The translations under genes and the position numbers were made by a program. From the NCBI GenBank assembly GCA_024640385.1, contig JAHEFC010000144.1:1-9195 (forward strand): DNA of 9,195 nt, written 5' to 3'. This document shows, piece by piece, positions 5,663-9,195 of this stretch; the first letter of the stretch is position 1; each line of letters opens with the position of its first letter. The notes beneath the pieces are model-generated. The model was not told the DNA's origin. It saw only the letters and a program-made list of their open reading frames with translations, and did not search any database. The DNA comes from Sphingobacteriales bacterium. Its GTDB lineage: Bacteria > Bacteroidota > Bacteroidia > Chitinophagales > Chitinophagaceae.

Positions 5663-6688
5663 ATGTATCTGAGAGTACTCTTTAAAGCTGGCCTTTTAAT
5701 CCTTGCGCTTCAATGCAATCTTTTTCTGCATGGTCAAACCCGCAGTAGCGGTCCTAAGATCAAGACCATCATAGTAGATGCGGGGCATGGCGGCACTGAT
5801 GCAGGAGCAAGGGGAAGATACTCCACCGAAGCCCAGATCACCCTTCAGATCGCACTTAAACTGGAAGAAAAATTAAAAGAGCAATTACCGGATACAAAGA
5901 TCGTAATGACGAGGCGTACGGATATATTCCACAACGTCAGGGAGAAAGCGAACATCGCGAATTCCAATGGCGGCGACCTGTTCGTATGTGTTCACGTAAA
6001 TGCAGCTCCAGCCATTAAGCACAGGGAACTGGTCAATTATAAAACCGTCACCTCCTACACAGGAAAGGGTAAGAAAAGAAAGAAAGTCACCAGAAAAGTA
6101 CCTGTTTACAGGAACTGGACAACCCCCAACCCCAGGTATGGCACTTCCACTTATGTGTTTGCGGCCGACAGGATAGATGAGAAAGCCAGCGGCATCCTTG
6201 ATGACGAGCGATTCGAATCTGAATCGGAAGTGGTGGATGTACCAGATCCTTCCAGCCCGGAAGCGATGATCAAAGCCAGGCTCTGGTCACAAAAATTCTT
6301 CAAAAGCAGTGTGAGGCTGGCTTCCATGATCGAGTCGGAATTCACTGAAATTGGCAGAAAAAGCCTCGGTGTGCTGCAGCGGAATGAGAAGGGCATCTGG
6401 GTATTGCAGGCTACCAACATGCCGGCCGTGCTGGTGGAAACCGGCTTCATCACAAACCAGGAAGAGGAGGATTATCTGAACAGTGATAAGGGACAGCATG
6501 AAATTTCAGATGCCATTACAAAGGCCGTAGTGAACTATAAAAACCTTGTAGATGCGCCAAGGCCCATTGGAGCCACCGGTCAGCATCAAAAGAAAGAACT
6601 GCCTGAACCACAAAAGAATACCGGTGCCGCCGCCAGGCCCGATGCCCTAATGCCGGCCGGAACTAAAAAGGGAGAGACAAAACTTTAA
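5663..6688 (+). CDS. Exported N-acetylmuramoyl-L-alanine amidase (Amidase_3, zinc)
   Basis: The enzyme cuts the amide bond between N-acetylmuramic acid and L-alanine in peptidoglycan, typically during cell separation or remodelling. The 341-residue product has a signal peptide (about 1-24, ending LHGQ). The Amidase_3 domain spans about 33-295: VDAGHGG with zinc ligand His42, Glu56 in STEAQITLQIA as second ligand, HVNAA with His111 as third ligand, and VLVETGFITN with catalytic Glu259. Segment 197-227 (SSPEAMIKARLWSQ onward) resembles the helix that can cover the active site in AmiA/B/C-type enzymes; that comparison is from memory. Between His111 and YGTSTYV (159) there is an unusually long, strongly basic loop (GKGKKRKKVTRK, 134-145). 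The C-terminal 45 residues are Pro/Lys/Ala-rich and probably disordered, with no SH3 or LysM domain. It is the first gene of the plus-strand set, divergent from lptD, and ends 73 bases before the MCE gene. Confidence 0.93.
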   Translation: MYLRVLFKAGLLILALQCNLFLHGQTRSSGPKIKTIIVDAGHGGTDAGARGRYSTEAQITLQIALKLEEKLKEQLPDTKIVMTRRTDIFHNVREKANIANSNGGDLFVCVHVNAAPAIKHRELVNYKTVTSYTGKGKKRKKVTRKVPVYRNWTTPNPRYGTSTYVFAADRIDEKASGILDDERFESESEVVDVPDPSSPEAMIKARLWSQKFFKSSVRLASMIESEFTEIGRKSLGVLQRNEKGIWVLQATNMPAVLVETGFITNQEEEDYLNSDKGQHEISDAITKAVVNYKNLVDAPRPIGATGQHQKKELPEPQKNTGAAARPDALMPAGTKKGETKL

Positions 6689-6761
6689 CCCCTTTCCGGC
6701 AAAGATTTTTATATTTTCGTTTAGTGTAGGGCACCAACCCTTACCCTTAAATTCATTGTTG

Positions 6762-7757
6762 ATGACAATTTCTAATGAAACAAAGATCGGGGCCCTTGCA
6801 GCCATCTCTATAACACTGTTGATCCTGGGATTCAGTTTCCTGAAAGGTAAAAACCTGTTTGACAAACAAAAAGAGATCTATGCCGTATTCAGCAAGATCG
6901 AGGCACTAAACACATCAGATCCGGTGAGGATGAATGGATACCAGGTAGGCAAAGTTTCGGAAATTGAAGCCTCAGATCCGGAAATGACCGGCGTGGTTGT
7001 AACCATAAGAATCACCAAAGAGATCAACATCCCCGATAATTCCTATGCGTCTATTAACGCCAATCCGCTGGGGACAACAACAGTCAATATCATTAAAGGT
7101 ACCAGTTCCAAATATCTTAACGAAGGGGATACCATTTCTACCGTAATAACACCTGGCTTACTGGAATCATTCCAGGGGAGCCTCACCCCCACCCTTGACA
7201 AGGTCAATGGTGCATTGACTTCAATAGATTCACTGGCAGAAGTATTTGGCGGAACGCTGGACCCCAAAACAAAAGCCAGTATGCAAAAGATGGTCGCCAA
7301 CCTTGAAGCAAGCAGTGCTTCGCTGAATGCCATGCTTTCTGCCCAAGGTGCTATTGGCAAAACCATGCAGAACATGAATGCCATCACTGCCAATCTCGAT
7401 CACAATAAGGATACGATCAACCAGATACTGTCCAACGTGGAAAAATTCAGCAGCAACATGAGCCAGCTGGATCTTAATGCAACGCTGGAAAAGCTTCAGA
7501 AAACGGCCGACAATCTCAATGCCACACTGGCAAAGATCAATTCAAATGAAGGAACACTGGGCCTGTTAATGAACGATAAGAAGCTCTACAATAACCTGAA
7601 TGCATCTGCCAACAGCCTTAATATACTGCTCCAGGATTTCAGACTACATCCTAAACGATATGTGAACGTGTCAGTGTTTGGTAAGAAAGACAAGTCTCAG
7701 CCATTAATGAAACCATTGGAAGATTCTCTGCAGGGAACTCCTCCCCTTAAGCAATGA
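6762..7757 (+). CDS. mlaD: MCE-domain lipid-transport protein (MlaD-like)
   Basis: MCE proteins bind lipids as periplasmic rings anchored in the inner membrane and work with an ABC transporter (MlaE permease, MlaF ATPase) moving phospholipid between membranes. From ATG at 6762 there are 331 residues. KIGALAAISITLLILGFSFL (8-27) is the single N-terminal anchor, followed by the MCE domain at about 38-130 with the usual VRMNGYQVGKV (55-65) and LGTTTVNI (103-110). Residues 130-300 are Asn/Leu/Ser-rich and helical, including repeated NLNATL and ANLxA-type heptads that suggest a coiled-coil tube or bundle, then a short Lys/Pro-rich tail. A TTG at 6756 would add two residues but the ATG is preferred. 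A weak box (TATATTTT, 6710-6717) upstream might give the gene its own promoter. No mlaE or mlaF is in the window. It overlaps the OstA-like start by 4 bases. Confidence 0.92.
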   Translation: MTISNETKIGALAAISITLLILGFSFLKGKNLFDKQKEIYAVFSKIEALNTSDPVRMNGYQVGKVSEIEASDPEMTGVVVTIRITKEINIPDNSYASINANPLGTTTVNIIKGTSSKYLNEGDTISTVITPGLLESFQGSLTPTLDKVNGALTSIDSLAEVFGGTLDPKTKASMQKMVANLEASSASLNAMLSAQGAIGKTMQNMNAITANLDHNKDTINQILSNVEKFSSNMSQLDLNATLEKLQKTADNLNATLAKINSNEGTLGLLMNDKKLYNNLNASANSLNILLQDFRLHPKRYVNVSVFGKKDKSQPLMKPLEDSLQGTPPLKQ

Positions 7758-9195
7758 TGAAAAAGTTACTCCTGGGTTGGGGCCTCATTTTTTTGTTCCT
7801 GTTCAGTGTGGCCCAGGTGCCAGCAAAGTCGGCATCGGACACTGTTGTATTGCCAGGCTCTGATACGGCAAGGATAGTGCATATCATCAGGGCTGAAAAG
7901 TTCAGGCTGATCGACAAGGATACTACCAAGCTTAATATGTTTGTAGGGAATGTATTGATCAAGCAGGGAAACACACTGATCAGTTGCGACAGCGTGGTGC
8001 AGAACCAATTGCTGAACCAGATAGAAGCTTTCGGGAACGTGCATATCAATGATGCCGACAGTGTACATACTTATTCCCAGTACCTGAAATACCTTGGTGA
8101 TACCCGGATGGCTTACCTGAAAAAGAACGTAAAGCTCACCGATGGGAAAGCCTCACTTACCACCAACGAACTGGAGTATGATCTGAATTCAGGCATTGGC
8201 ATTTATAAGAATAACGGCAAACTGGTAGACGGCAACAATGTGCTCACCAGCAAGGAAGGATTTTATTATTCCGATACCAAAGAAGCCTATTTCATTAAAG
8301 ATGTGAAACTGGTCAGTCCGGACCGCACTGTGGCAACAGACACCCTGTTATATAATTCAGAACAGGATCTGTTCACTATTGTCACGCCCACTACCATTAA
8401 AGATGGCAATACCGTGATCAAAACCAGTTCCGGGATCTACGATGCAAAAAACGGAATAGCCAATTTCAACTCACGCACACTTATTGAGGACAGTTCGCAG
8501 CAGGTGATCGCAGACAATATCAATTTCGATAAAAATTCCGGGGAAGGCAATGCAGAAGGCAATGTGATATACCGGGATACTGCACAGGGAGTAACCATCC
8601 TGGCAGGCACCACAGCATTCAATAATAAAACAAAGAATGTGCTGGCCACCCGAAAGCCGGTCATGATCATCAAGCAAAACAAAGATTCGATCTATGTAGC
8701 AGCAGATACTTTGCACTCTTCCATGAAGCCTGATACCGTAAGCAGGAAGGTCAATGATACTACCATGGCTGCTGCCACCACCATAAAGAGCGGAGCCGAC
8801 AGCATCCGTTTTTTCGAAGCTTTCCGGCATGTCAGGATTTTTTCTGACTCACTGCAGGGGGTATGCGACAGCTTGTTTTATTCAGCAAAGGACTCGGTGT
8901 TCAGAATGTACAGGGAGCCGCTGGTATGGTCGGGTGAAAACCAGATCTCCGGCGATACCATCTACATGTTCACGAAAAACAATCAGCCGGATCAACTATA
9001 TGTTTTTGACAATGGTTTTGCGATCAGCAGAACCAAAGAAAACTTTTTTAACCAGATCCGGGGGAATCGTATCAACGGGAATTTTATTGACGGAAAAATT
9101 GACTTCATGCGTGCAAAAGGCAATGCCGAAAGTGTGTATTACCTGCAGGACGATGACAGTGCCTATATTGGCATGAACTATGCCAAAGCGGATGC
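7754..9195 (+). CDS. OstA-like (LptA-type) periplasmic protein, N-terminal 480 residues (cut by window edge)
   Basis: The frame opens at ATG 7754, overlapping the mlaD stop as ATGA, and stays open to the right edge; a second ATG directly follows (7757). Both suggest translational coupling to mlaD. Residues 1-21 (MMKKLLLGWG then LIFLFLFSVAQ) are a signal peptide. The rest is made of short repeating beta units: FVGNVLIKQGN (63-73), AFGNVHIND (92-100), LKKNVKLTDG (122-131), FIKDVKLVSPD, NAEGNVIYRD, each followed by a D-S/T-L-x-Y type strand. This is the OstA/LptA beta-jellyroll pattern, here extended well beyond the roughly 185 residues of E. coli LptA. In LPS transport LptA bridges the periplasm; this longer form may supply that bridge to the divergent LptD. 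Cysteines at 78 (ISCDS) and near 375 (GVCDS) could pair. The family is known in Bacteroidota as 'OstA-like protein'; function there is largely inferred. Confidence 0.88.
   Translation, partial: MMKKLLLGWGLIFLFLFSVAQVPAKSASDTVVLPGSDTARIVHIIRAEKFRLIDKDTTKLNMFVGNVLIKQGNTLISCDSVVQNQLLNQIEAFGNVHINDADSVHTYSQYLKYLGDTRMAYLKKNVKLTDGKASLTTNELEYDLNSGIGIYKNNGKLVDGNNVLTSKEGFYYSDTKEAYFIKDVKLVSPDRTVATDTLLYNSEQDLFTIVTPTTIKDGNTVIKTSSGIYDAKNGIANFNSRTLIEDSSQQVIADNINFDKNSGEGNAEGNVIYRDTAQGVTILAGTTAFNNKTKNVLATRKPVMIIKQNKDSIYVAADTLHSSMKPDTVSRKVNDTTMAAATTIKSGADSIRFFEAFRHVRIFSDSLQGVCDSLFYSAKDSVFRMYREPLVWSGENQISGDTIYMFTKNNQPDQLYVFDNGFAISRTKENFFNQIRGNRINGNFIDGKIDFMRAKGNAESVYYLQDDDSAYIGMNYAKAD

Noticed and set aside
6689..6761. 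Promoter (TATATTTT near 6710) and a short AGGG/CCCT hairpin before mlaD
   Set aside because: The box lacks the final G and a -33 partner, and the hairpin has only four base pairs; the gap is short enough for the amidase transcript to continue.

Overview
The window looks like ordinary chromosomal DNA from a member of the Bacteroidota, most likely close to the Chitinophagaceae. Evidence is the gene content (LptD_2-type outer membrane protein, a large OstA-like protein, a stand-alone MlaD-type MCE protein), promoter-like boxes of the Bacteroidota type (TAnnTTTG), no clear Shine-Dalgarno sequences, a tRNA without encoded CCA, and short intergenic tandem and inverted repeats. The family-level placement is a judgement from protein style, not a computed result.

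Layout. Bases 1-872 (minus) hold the N-terminal 290 residues of an exported beta-propeller 'membrane-bound dehydrogenase / heme-binding' type protein that leaves the window on the left. An apparently empty spacer follows, then a rho-independent terminator, tRNA-Arg(UCU) and its promoter, all on the minus strand. Next come two plus-strand housekeeping genes, ung (uracil-DNA glycosylase) and a plsC-type 1-acyl-glycerol-3-phosphate acyltransferase. Each is followed at its stop codon by a different structured repeat: four 8-mers facing four inverted 8-mers after ung, and four 7-mers facing four inverted 7-mers after plsC. The second array forms the last codons and the stop of plsC.

Bases 2837-5578 (minus) encode an LptD-family LPS-assembly outer membrane protein, convergent with plsC. 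Divergent from it, a plus-strand set encodes an exported zinc N-acetylmuramoyl-L-alanine amidase, an MlaD/MCE lipid-transport protein and, in 4-bp overlap, an OstA-like (LptA-type) periplasmic protein that runs off the right edge.

Together, bases 2027-9195 are a cell-envelope block: phospholipid synthesis (plsC), LPS transport and insertion (OstA-like, LptD), intermembrane lipid traffic (MCE) and peptidoglycan remodelling (amidase). No phage, transposase, CRISPR array or defence system was seen. The individual gene families are known. The less explained parts are the two repeat arrays around plsC, the divergent lptD/amidase control region, and some local protein features (Phe in the DNA-intercalating position of Ung, a lysine-rich loop in the amidase).
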